Assembly (NCBI GenBank): GCA_958453305.1
Contig: CAUDXH010000033.1
Coordinates: forward strand, 1 to 13,996
Direction: 5' to 3'
Length of the DNA: 13,996 nt
Origin: an uncultured Bacteroides sp.
GTDB taxonomy: Bacteria; Bacteroidota; Bacteroidia; Bacteroidales; Bacteroidaceae
Position numbers and translations under genes: made by a program. The notes under the pieces are model-generated. The model did no database searches and was not told the origin of the DNA. It was given only the letters and a program-made list of their open reading frames with translations. Position 1 is the first letter of the stretch; each line of letters opens with the position of its first letter. Below, piece after piece: positions 1-5,905 of this stretch.

Positions 1-17
1 GGTAGTCGCCGTCTTGA
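1..17 (+). rRNA. rrf: 3' end of a 5S rRNA gene (partial, cut by window edge)
   Basis: The first bases (GGTAGTCGCCGTC) match the expected 3' strand of 5S rRNA, where the conserved GAGAGTAGG stretch continues into the closing helix I. In E. coli the equivalent end reads AGGGAACTGCCAGGC. A strong rho-independent terminator begins only a few bases later, as expected at the end of an rrn operon. Only about 17 bases of the gene are inside the window, so the call rests on family memory of the 5S 3' end and on context. The exact mature end is approximate. Confidence 0.5.
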
Positions 18-19
18 GT

Positions 20-56
20 CCCCGTTCTTCTTGCGAAGGGCGGGGATTTTTTTTTT
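20..56 (+). terminator. Rho-independent terminator, probably of an rRNA operon
   Basis: An 11-bp stem (20-30 pairing with 35-45, with two G-T wobbles) closes a TTGC loop at 31-34. It is followed by A and ten consecutive T residues (47-56). This is a complete intrinsic terminator for rightward transcription entering from outside the window. It follows directly on the 5S-like end. Confidence 0.9.
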
Positions 57-200
57 GTCCCTGCACGGGCGGTGACCTGCCGCTATGCTCCCGTGCTCCT
101 GCGGATGCTTCTTTCCTAGACGAAGGTTTCTTTGCCTGCATCTGTTCTAATAGGCTTTGCTGGGCTTTTATATTTGATCTGATACATCTATCCGTCAGAG
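57..200. other. Gene-free spacer with one GC-rich hairpin
   Basis: I see no convincing gene between the left-edge terminator and the nadB terminator. The first half is more GC-rich than the rest of the window. It can fold as GCACGGG (63-69) with CCCGTGC (90-96), with a short inner CGG/CCG pairing at 70-72 and 80-82. There is no T-run after this hairpin, so it is not a second terminator. The open frame covering 14-235 runs through the terminator and has low-complexity Cys/Phe-rich content, so I do not treat it as a gene. Confidence 0.5.
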
Positions 201-233
201 AAAGAAAATGCCGTACAATCGCTTGTACGGCAT
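200..233 (-). terminator. Rho-independent terminator of nadB
   Basis: A perfect 11-bp inverted repeat (ATGCCGTACAA at 208-218 and TTGTACGGCAT at 223-233) encloses a TCGC loop. Read on the minus strand it is followed by TTTTCTTTCTC. It sits about 37 bp past the nadB stop codon, so it most likely ends the leftward nadB transcript. It also prevents collision with the rightward rRNA transcript. Confidence 0.85.
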
Positions 234-269
234 GATGTATATATAATATTATATAAATAATAAGGTACT

Positions 270-1850
270 TTATTTTTTGTTTTCTTTTGAGTGTGGATAG
301 TCAATGGTATAATGTAATCCCCTGCTTTCTTTTCGTTCCATAGCTTGTCGCGTAATTAAATAACCTACGTTAATCATATTACGTAGCTCACAAATCTCAC
401 GTGATGCCTTTACTCGTTTAAATAAGCGTTCTGTCTCTTCATAAAGGATATCCAACCGATTCCAAGCACGTACCAATCGGATATTACTTCTTACAATACC
501 CACATATGATTCCATAATCTGATTAACTTCTTTCATGCTTTGCGTAATCAGAATACGTTCTTCTGTACTGATTGTACCATCATCATTCCACTCTGGAATA
601 TCTTCATTGAAATCATATCTGTCGAAAACACTGATGGCATGACGCGCAGCAGCATCGGCATAAACAATGGCTTCAATTAATGAATTTGAGGCTAAACGGT
701 TTCCTCCATGTAAGCCAGTACATGAGCATTCTCCTAAAGCATAAAGTCTTTTGATGCTGGATTGTCCGTCTAAGTCAACTTTAATACCTCCACAGAGGTA
801 ATGGGCTGCAGGAGCTACAGGAATATAATCTTTTGTAATATCGATACCTAAGCTCAGACATTTTTTATAAATGTTAGGGAAGTGTTTTTTGGTTTCTTCC
901 GGATCCTTGTGAGTTACATCTAGATAGACATGATCTTCACCACGCTGTTTCATTTCGTTATCAATTGCACGAGCAACGATATCGCGGGGAGCCAGAGAAA
1001 GGCGAGGATCATATTTTTGCATAAATTCTTCCCCATCCAGATTTTTTAAGACAGCTCCATAACCGCGCATTGCTTCTGTAATAAGAAAGCTGGGTCGGTC
1101 TCCCGGGTGATAAAGAGCTGTTGGATGGAACTGGATAAATTCCATATCTTTTACCATTCCTTTAGCACGGTAAACCATTGCAATGCCATCTCCTGTTGCC
1201 ACCAACGGATTGGTAGTATGAGTATATACAGCTTCACATCCTCCTGTAGCCATCACGGTAACCTTTGAAAGGAAAGTATCTACTTCGCCTGTCTTTTCAT
1301 TTAACACATAGGATCCGAAGCATTTGATTCCGGGTGTATGGCGAGTTACAATAATTCCTAAATGATGCTGTGTAATGATTTCAACAGCATAAAAATTACT
1401 GAATACCGTAATATTAGGATGTTTTTTTACAGCCTCTATCAGGCTGGTTTGTATTTCAGCTCCTGTGTTATCTTTATGGTGAAGAATTCGAAACTCAGAG
1501 TGTCCGCCTTCTTTATGTAAATCAAACTCTCCTTGTTCATTTTTATCAAATTCCACTCCCCATTTAATCAGCTCTTCAATTTGAGCAGGAGCATTTCTGA
1601 CTACTTTTTCAACAGCTGCCGGGTCACTAATCCAGTCTCCTGCCACCATTGTATCGTGGATATGCTTTTCAAAGTTATCCACCTTTAAATTAGTAACTGA
1701 AGCAATTCCTCCTTGTGCATAAAACGTGTTTGCTTCTTCTAGTCCGGCTTTGCAGATAAGTGCAACCGAACCTTTTTGCGCTACTTTTAGCGCAAAACTC
1801 ATTCCGGCTATTCCTGAACCGATAACGAGAAAATCGAACTTCCTTATCAT
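270..1850 (-). CDS. nadB: L-aspartate oxidase
   Basis: This cytoplasmic flavoenzyme oxidises L-aspartate to iminoaspartate, the first step of de novo NAD synthesis; quinolinate synthase (NadA) uses the product. The 526-residue length is normal for the family. The N-terminal FAD-binding motif GSGIAG is at residues 11-16, and the family signature NTFYAQGGIA is at 41-50. FHPTALYHPG (241-250), PRDIVARAID (288-297), PAAHYLCGG (347-355) and GLHGGNRLASNSL (379-391) follow. By alignment to E. coli NadB, the substrate and catalytic residues are H242, R289 and H350. The C-terminal helical domain (about 425-526) is present. The ATG at 1850 places the FAD motif at the usual distance from the start. The gene is monocistronic here, with its own promoter-like element upstream and a terminator downstream; nadA and nadC are not in the window. 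It is distinguished from succinate dehydrogenase and fumarate reductase flavoprotein subunits by the NadB-specific signatures. Confidence 0.97.
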   Translation of the reverse strand: MIRKFDFLVIGSGIAGMSFALKVAQKGSVALICKAGLEEANTFYAQGGIASVTNLKVDNFEKHIHDTMVAGDWISDPAAVEKVVRNAPAQIEELIKWGVEFDKNEQGEFDLHKEGGHSEFRILHHKDNTGAEIQTSLIEAVKKHPNITVFSNFYAVEIITQHHLGIIVTRHTPGIKCFGSYVLNEKTGEVDTFLSKVTVMATGGCEAVYTHTTNPLVATGDGIAMVYRAKGMVKDMEFIQFHPTALYHPGDRPSFLITEAMRGYGAVLKNLDGEEFMQKYDPRLSLAPRDIVARAIDNEMKQRGEDHVYLDVTHKDPEETKKHFPNIYKKCLSLGIDITKDYIPVAPAAHYLCGGIKVDLDGQSSIKRLYALGECSCTGLHGGNRLASNSLIEAIVYADAAARHAISVFDRYDFNEDIPEWNDDGTISTEERILITQSMKEVNQIMESYVGIVRSNIRLVRAWNRLDILYEETERLFKRVKASREICELRNMINVGYLITRQAMERKESRGLHYTIDYPHSKENKK

Positions 1851-1872
1851 GGTGATGTATATGTATGTGGCA

Positions 1873-1880
1873 CAAAGCTA
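1873..1880 (-). promoter_or_regulatory. Putative nadB promoter, -7 element
   Basis: Read on the minus strand, 1880 to 1873 is TAGCTTTG, an exact match to the Bacteroides sigma-70 -7 consensus TAnnTTTG. It lies 22 bp before the nadB ATG, implying a leader of roughly 15 nt. No clean TTTG -33 element is seen at the usual 19-21 bp spacing, so the call rests on the -7 box and its position. Confidence 0.5.
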
Positions 1881-1931
1881 CAAAAAAACTGATTTGAAAG
1901 CATGCTGTAATGTCTTTTTTTCGTTCAATCG

Positions 1932-1961
1932 CTTGTTTTCAGATAGAATTTATTATCTTCA
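1932..1961 (+). promoter_or_regulatory. Weak candidate promoter for the PH-domain/lpd operon
   Basis: CTTG at 1932-1935 and TATCTTCA at 1954-1961 are separated by 18 bp. They partially match the Bacteroides -33 (TTTG) and -7 (TAnnTTTG) elements. The predicted start would be near 1968, giving a leader of about 20 nt. The match is imperfect, and only the position in the divergent intergenic region supports it. Confidence 0.3.
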
Positions 1962-1967
1962 CGAGGT

Positions 1968-1981
1968 AATTTACGTAAATT
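1968..1981. repeat. 14-bp perfect palindrome before the operon start
   Basis: AATTTACGTAAATT is a perfect 14-bp palindrome centred between 1974 and 1975 and ending 7 bp before the ATG at 1989. It would overlap the predicted transcription start of the rightward operon, so it could be an operator. A 14-bp palindrome is expected about once by chance in a window of this size, and AT-rich spacers favour such palindromes. Confidence 0.3.
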
Positions 1982-1988
1982 TAAATCG

Positions 1989-2405
1989 ATGAGAACTTTT
2001 CATTCGAAAGTAGGTTGGTGGTACTGGGCGGTTATTGCTTTATGTTCCTGTTTCATGTTCTTTACATTTTGGGTTCATGAAATACTGCTTACCCTTTTCT
2101 TTGCCTTATTTGTTATTTTTGAAATAGAGATGCTGATTCATACACAATATGTAGTTATGGAAAAGACTACGCTTTCTGTCCGTACAGGGCGTTTTATGAA
2201 AAGCGTTTCTATTCCGCTAGAGCAGATTGTCAGTATAGAGAAGAGCCATTCTTTTGAGTCGGCTCCGGCTTTGTCTTTATCTCGCCTTAAGATTACTTAC
2301 AGAAAAAAAACGTCAACGGATTATATCTTGATTTCCCCTAAGAATCCGGACGATTTTGTAAAAGTGTTGCTGAAGGCAAATCCATCGATTATTCTAAACA
2401 TGTAA
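1989..2405 (+). CDS. Small membrane protein with bacterial PH-like domain (bPH_4/DUF1200 type)
   Basis: This is a 138-residue protein of unknown function. Two hydrophobic helices (about 10-28 and 31-50) form an N-terminal membrane hairpin. A cytoplasmic domain of about 85 residues follows, with the order expected of bacterial PH-like domains: VSIPLEQIVSIEKS (72-85), then ALSLSRLKITY (94-104), then DYILISPKNPDDFV (111-124). The pairing 'SPALSLDRLxIxY ... ISPKxxxxF' is characteristic of the bPH_4 (formerly DUF1200) family. It is the first gene of a rightward group and is separated by 20 bp from the next gene, a protein of the same topology. No catalytic residues are recognisable. A membrane scaffold or partner-binding role is inferred from the fold alone. 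Confidence 0.75.
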   Translation: MRTFHSKVGWWYWAVIALCSCFMFFTFWVHEILLTLFFALFVIFEIEMLIHTQYVVMEKTTLSVRTGRFMKSVSIPLEQIVSIEKSHSFESAPALSLSRLKITYRKKTSTDYILISPKNPDDFVKVLLKANPSIILNM

Positions 2406-2425
2406 ATCTTAAAAATCTATTTGAT

Positions 2426-2815
2426 ATGGTACGTGAATTTAAAATTCGTAGAACTCCTTTTAAAGTTTGGCTGGGAGTTACGATTGTGATTCTTGCAATT
2501 ATTCTTTTTGCTTTAAAAACAGAGAACTATTGGAATCTGTTACCAATAGTAGTTCCTGTATTGTTATTGATAGATGAGTTGATGACCCGTGTTCAAGTAC
2601 AGGAAAATGGAGATATTTGGTTGAAGCGCGGATTTAGTGGCAGCATCAAGGCATATGGAGTAATGCGTATTGTCCGCCGAAAGAACTCATGGCTTAAAGG
2701 CAGAGTAACCATTCACTATACAAGAGGTTTTATCAATTTTGATCCAGACGATTTAGATGGTTTCATTCGTTGTGCCCGAGAAAGAAATCCCCATGCTGAT
2801 TATCGGGACGAGTAA
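2426..2815 (+). CDS. Small two-helix membrane protein, probable diverged paralogue of its upstream neighbour
   Basis: This 129-residue hypothetical protein has a basic N-terminus (VREFKIRRTPFK), two hydrophobic helices (about 13-30 and 36-52) and a soluble domain of about 75 residues. The soluble part is strand-rich: TRVQVQENGDIWLKRG at 54-69, SIKAYGVMRIVRRK at 73-86 and GRVTIHYTRGFINFDPDDLDGFI at 92-114. The order of elements, ending in 'F.PDD...FI', resembles the neighbour's 'ISPKNPDDFV', so I infer a diverged PH-like fold, although the family signature is not preserved. It lies 20 bp after the first protein and 32 bp before lpd, so the three are probably cotranscribed. A short in-frame reading of its 3' end in another frame (2757-2942) is a shadow. 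Confidence 0.65.
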   Translation: MVREFKIRRTPFKVWLGVTIVILAIILFALKTENYWNLLPIVVPVLLLIDELMTRVQVQENGDIWLKRGFSGSIKAYGVMRIVRRKNSWLKGRVTIHYTRGFINFDPDDLDGFIRCARERNPHADYRDE

Positions 2816-2847
2816 CTGTGCTGTAATTAACCAAATCTTAATATACA

Positions 2848-4188
2848 ATGAAATATCAAGTAGCAATTATCGGTGGAGGTCCTGCCGGATATACAGCAGC
2901 CGAGGCTGCCGGAAAAGCAGGATTAAGTGTGGTTTTATTTGAAAAAAACAACTTGGGTGGAGTCTGTCTGAATGAAGGATGTATTCCAACTAAAACCTTG
3001 CTTTACTCTGCTAAGGTATACGATTATACACGCCATGCTTCCAAGTATGCAGTAAACGTATCTGATTCTTCTTATGATTTAGGTAAAATCATCAGTCGTA
3101 AATCGAAAGTGATACGTAAACTGGTTTTAGGAATAAAGGCAAAGTTAACAGCTCAGCAGGTTACAATTGTTTCAGGCGAGGCATATATAGCCAATCAGCA
3201 TACCGTAATTTGTGGAGATGAAAGTTACGAATGCGACTATATGATTGTTTGCACAGGCAGTGAAACATTTATTCCACCTATTCAAGGAGTTGATCAGATA
3301 GACTATTGGACGCACCGTGATGCTTTAGCCAATAAAGAGACTCCTTCTTCATTGGCTATTGTGGGAGGAGGAGTAATCGGCATGGAGTTTGCTTCATTTT
3401 TCAACAGTTTGGGTGTAAAGGTTACGGTTATTGAAATGCTTGATGAAATTTTAGGAGGCATTGATTGTGAAATAGCTGGTCTTTTGCGTTCCGAATATGC
3501 CAAGCGCGGTGTGACTTTCTTGCTTCGTACGCGCGTTACGGCTTTCGAAGAAGGAGATCATGGCACTATCATTCATTATGAAAATGCGGATGGAGCAGGC
3601 AAAGTAGAAGCTGAAAAACTGCTGTTGAGTGTAGGACGGCGACCAGTAGTGAAGGGTTTTGGATTAGAAAATTTAAATTTAGAATTGACAGAGCGTAAAT
3701 CAGTTAAGATAGATGAGCATATGCAGACCTCGGTAAAAGGAGTTTATGTATGCGGAGATTTAAATGGCGTTTCACTTTTAGCTCATACAGCTGTTCGTGA
3801 AGCAGAAGTAGCTGTTCATCATATTATAAATGAGTCAGATAAAATGAGCTATCAGGCTATTCCAGGAGTTGTATATACGAATCCTGAAATTGCATCAGTA
3901 GGTTTGACGGAAGAGATCTTGAAAGCTACGGGTCGTTCGTACAAAGTAATCAAGCTTCCGATGGCTTATTCAGGACGTTTTGTTGCTGAAAATGAAGGGG
4001 TAAACGGATTGTGCAAAGTGCTGGTAGATGACGATGACCAAATTTTAGGAGTTCATATACTGGGAAATCCGGCTTCAGAACTCATTGTTATAGCAGGAAT
4101 GATGATAGAAGACGGACGGAAGTTCTCTGACTGGAAACGTTATGTATTTCCTCATCCTACAGTGGGAGAGATATTCAGAGAGTTATAA
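2848..4188 (+). CDS. lpdA: Dihydrolipoyl dehydrogenase (E3)
   Basis: This FAD- and NAD-dependent disulfide oxidoreductase reoxidises the dihydrolipoyl groups of 2-oxoacid dehydrogenase complexes or of the glycine cleavage H protein. The N-terminal FAD motif GGGPAG is at residues 9-14. The redox-active disulfide lies in GGVCLNEGCIPTK (37-49; C40 and C45). The NAD-binding motif GGGVIG is at 173-178, SVGRRP at 261-266, and the second FAD motif VCGDLNG at 301-307. The C-terminal dimer-interface signature HPTVGE supplies the catalytic dyad H436 and E441. The 446-residue length is slightly short of the usual 460-475 but no motif is missing. The CxxxxC spacing and HPT..E end separate it from mercuric reductase and soluble transhydrogenase. 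No E1, E2 or glycine cleavage genes are in the window, so its complex is unknown. It is the last gene of the rightward group and is followed by a terminator. Confidence 0.93.
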   Translation: MKYQVAIIGGGPAGYTAAEAAGKAGLSVVLFEKNNLGGVCLNEGCIPTKTLLYSAKVYDYTRHASKYAVNVSDSSYDLGKIISRKSKVIRKLVLGIKAKLTAQQVTIVSGEAYIANQHTVICGDESYECDYMIVCTGSETFIPPIQGVDQIDYWTHRDALANKETPSSLAIVGGGVIGMEFASFFNSLGVKVTVIEMLDEILGGIDCEIAGLLRSEYAKRGVTFLLRTRVTAFEEGDHGTIIHYENADGAGKVEAEKLLLSVGRRPVVKGFGLENLNLELTERKSVKIDEHMQTSVKGVYVCGDLNGVSLLAHTAVREAEVAVHHIINESDKMSYQAIPGVVYTNPEIASVGLTEEILKATGRSYKVIKLPMAYSGRFVAENEGVNGLCKVLVDDDDQILGVHILGNPASELIVIAGMMIEDGRKFSDWKRYVFPHPTVGEIFREL

Positions 4189-4234
4189 TGCAAGTAGGAA
4201 GTTTACAATAAAAGGACGTTGAACCTGTTGTGAA

Positions 4235-4293
4235 AAGGGATTAAAGCCGAATAACGACTAAAATTCAGATTGGTTTTAGTCCCTTCTTTTTTT
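4235..4293 (+). terminator. Terminator-like element with two alternative hairpins after lpdA
   Basis: Segment 4274-4285 (TTTTAGTCCCTT) can pair in two ways. It can pair with 4235-4245 (AAGGGATTAAA, 11 bp with one G-T wobble), or in part (4274-4281) with the closer GACTAAAA at 4256-4263 (8 bp perfect). A C and seven T residues (4287-4293) follow. Either form could terminate the lpdA transcript. The T-run ends only 23 bp before the next ATG (4317), leaving almost no room for a separate promoter. Confidence 0.75.
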
Positions 4294-4316
4294 GAGAACA
4301 AAAAGATAACTGAGTA

Positions 4317-5726
4317 ATGAAACATATTGTATGGCTCTTTCTTTGTTGGGCTTGTTTTACAGAAGTGGCAAGAGCACAAACTTTGGTAGAAAAGATTGAT
4401 GCTTTGCTTTCCTCGGAATCCATTTTAAGAACATCTGAAGCGGGTATTGCTATTTATGATCTAACTGCGGATAAGTCGGTTTATGCTTATCAGGCAGAGA
4501 AACTATATCGTCCGGCTTCGATAGAAAAAGTAATTACCTCAGTTACTGCTTTGGCTCAATTAGGGAAAGACTATCGCTATAAAACTCGTTTAGCATATAC
4601 AGGAACCATTACAGACGGAGTTCTGGAAGGTGATTTATATGTAGTTGGAGGATTTGATCCTGAATTTATGGAAAGCGATATGCAACTGCTTGCTGATACC
4701 ATACAGTTTTCAGGCATTCGTCAGATTAAGGGAAAACTGATAGGGGATGTATCATTGATGGATTCTGTTTATTGGGGGAACGGGTGGTCATGGGATGATA
4801 CACCCGAAGCTTTTCAGCCTTATCTTTCCCCCTTGATGCTTAATCGGGGTTGTGTAGATGTCATGGTTTCTCCCGGAGCCGTAGGAGAGCCCGGAAAGAT
4901 TGTTGTTTCTCCAGAATCAGATTATTATGAAATAAAAAACCACTCACTTACTCAAGTCAGCCATGCCGGCAAACTGAAAGTAACGCGCAACTGGCTGGAA
5001 AATGGAAATACGCTGCTTGTTTCCGGCAATGTGGTTGCTTCTCGTAAGCGAACCTTAAATCTGTATAATTCGCAGCGCTATTTTATGCAAACCTTCCGTT
5101 ATATTTTACAGAAAAATGGGGTTGAAATACCTTCCGACAGTTTAGCGTTTGGTAAGCTTCCGGAAGATGCTGCTTCACTTTGCTTTTGTATCCGTCCGCT
5201 GGAAACCGTATTAAACCGTGCACTGAAAGAAAGTGATAATTTGGCAGCAGAATCTATGTTCTATCATTTGGGGGGGTATTACGCGGGAAAATCAGAAGGA
5301 ATAAGCAGCGAAGACGGGCAAAAGGCTATCTACGAATTTATGGAGAATTACATAGGATATCCGTCTCGTTCTTATAAAATAGTGGATGGAAGTGGAGTTT
5401 CGCTTTATAATTATGTATCTCCTGACTTAGTCTTAGCTTATTTGAAGTACGCTTACCGGCATCCAGATATATATGATTCTTTTTACGAAGGTCTTCCTAT
5501 AGCTGGAATAGATGGAACATTAGAGCATCGGATGAAGAAAAGTCAGGCATGTAGAAAAGTACGGGCAAAGACGGGAACGGTGACAGGAATCAGTTCGCTG
5601 GCTGGGTATGTGGAGTCTCATTCCGGTCATATTTATGCTTTTGTTATCATTAATCAGAATGTATTGAGAACAGCTCAGGCACGCAGCTTTCAGGATAAAA
5701 TCTGTGAGATTTTAGTGACTGAGTGA
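4317..5726 (+). CDS. dacB: D-alanyl-D-alanine carboxypeptidase/endopeptidase, PBP4 (peptidase S13) family
   Basis: This is a periplasmic low-molecular-mass penicillin-binding protein. It trims D-Ala from peptidoglycan stem peptides and/or cuts D-Ala-meso-DAP crosslinks. A signal peptide occupies residues 1-20, with likely cleavage after ARA. All three active-site motifs are intact: SIEK at 68-71 (nucleophile S68, base K71), SDN at 306-308, and KTGT at 418-421. The long insertion between the first and second motifs (about 80-290) is typical of the S13 family and separates it from the shorter PBP5-type (S11) enzymes. The 469 residues fit the family. The ATG at 4317 gives a proper signal peptide. 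The gene follows lpdA after a terminator-like element and has no recognisable promoter of its own. A run of seven G residues lies in the coding sequence at 5270-5276. Whether it is mainly carboxypeptidase or endopeptidase cannot be decided from sequence. Confidence 0.93.
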   Translation: MKHIVWLFLCWACFTEVARAQTLVEKIDALLSSESILRTSEAGIAIYDLTADKSVYAYQAEKLYRPASIEKVITSVTALAQLGKDYRYKTRLAYTGTITDGVLEGDLYVVGGFDPEFMESDMQLLADTIQFSGIRQIKGKLIGDVSLMDSVYWGNGWSWDDTPEAFQPYLSPLMLNRGCVDVMVSPGAVGEPGKIVVSPESDYYEIKNHSLTQVSHAGKLKVTRNWLENGNTLLVSGNVVASRKRTLNLYNSQRYFMQTFRYILQKNGVEIPSDSLAFGKLPEDAASLCFCIRPLETVLNRALKESDNLAAESMFYHLGGYYAGKSEGISSEDGQKAIYEFMENYIGYPSRSYKIVDGSGVSLYNYVSPDLVLAYLKYAYRHPDIYDSFYEGLPIAGIDGTLEHRMKKSQACRKVRAKTGTVTGISSLAGYVESHSGHIYAFVIINQNVLRTAQARSFQDKICEILVTE

Positions 5727-5807
5727 TGCGTATGATAAGATAAATAAAAAGCAGTATGAGTTTGAGTAATAAAGCATAACTGAATGTTTTAAACGTGTTT
5801 TTTTTGG

Positions 5808-5842
5808 TTGCATGATTTATGTACCCTTTTTGCACGATTTAT
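5808..5842 (+). promoter_or_regulatory. Direct repeat upstream of the PUL promoter, candidate activator site
   Basis: TTGCATGATTTAT (5808-5820) and TTGCACGATTTAT (5830-5842) are 13-bp direct repeats with one mismatch, spaced 22 bp start to start, which is about two helical turns. The downstream copy ends 25 bp before the -7 box at 5868, abutting the place where a -33 element would be, and no TTTG is found there. Tandem half-sites two turns apart next to the core promoter are the arrangement used by AraC-type activators, the DNA-binding domain of Bacteroides hybrid two-component regulators. That the site binds such a regulator is inference. Confidence 0.55.
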
Positions 5843-5867
5843 AGTAATATGATTATATTGAATTTTA

Positions 5868-5875
5868 TAGTTTTG
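5868..5875 (+). promoter_or_regulatory. Putative PUL promoter, -7 element
   Basis: TAGTTTTG matches the Bacteroides -7 consensus TAnnTTTG exactly. It lies 30 bp before the ATG at 5906, implying a leader of about 25 nt. There is no TTTG at the expected -33 position (about 5845-5848), which fits a promoter that needs an activator. The direct repeat at 5808-5842 lies immediately upstream. Confidence 0.55.
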
Positions 5876-5905
5876 CATAACATTACTTAATTTAATACAA
5901 TCATT

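Noticed and set aside
1..45. Possible tRNA 3' end at the left edge
   Set aside because: No T-arm stem with a TTCGAnT-type loop and no acceptor stem followed by CCA could be drawn; the 5S rRNA end fits better.
14..235. Open frame of 73 codons on the plus strand at the left edge
   Set aside because: It runs through the rrn-type terminator and the nadB terminator hairpin, has a low-complexity Cys/Phe-rich product, and has no sign of coding constraint.
2757..2942. Plus-strand 61-codon open frame bridging the second small membrane protein and lpdA
   Set aside because: It is out of frame with both genes and covers the lpdA FAD motif in the wrong frame; it is a shadow.
5798..5805. Run of eight T residues after dacB as a terminator
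   Set aside because: The only inverted repeat before it is an AT-rich stem with an impossibly small loop; no stable hairpin precedes the T-run, so I did not call a terminator.
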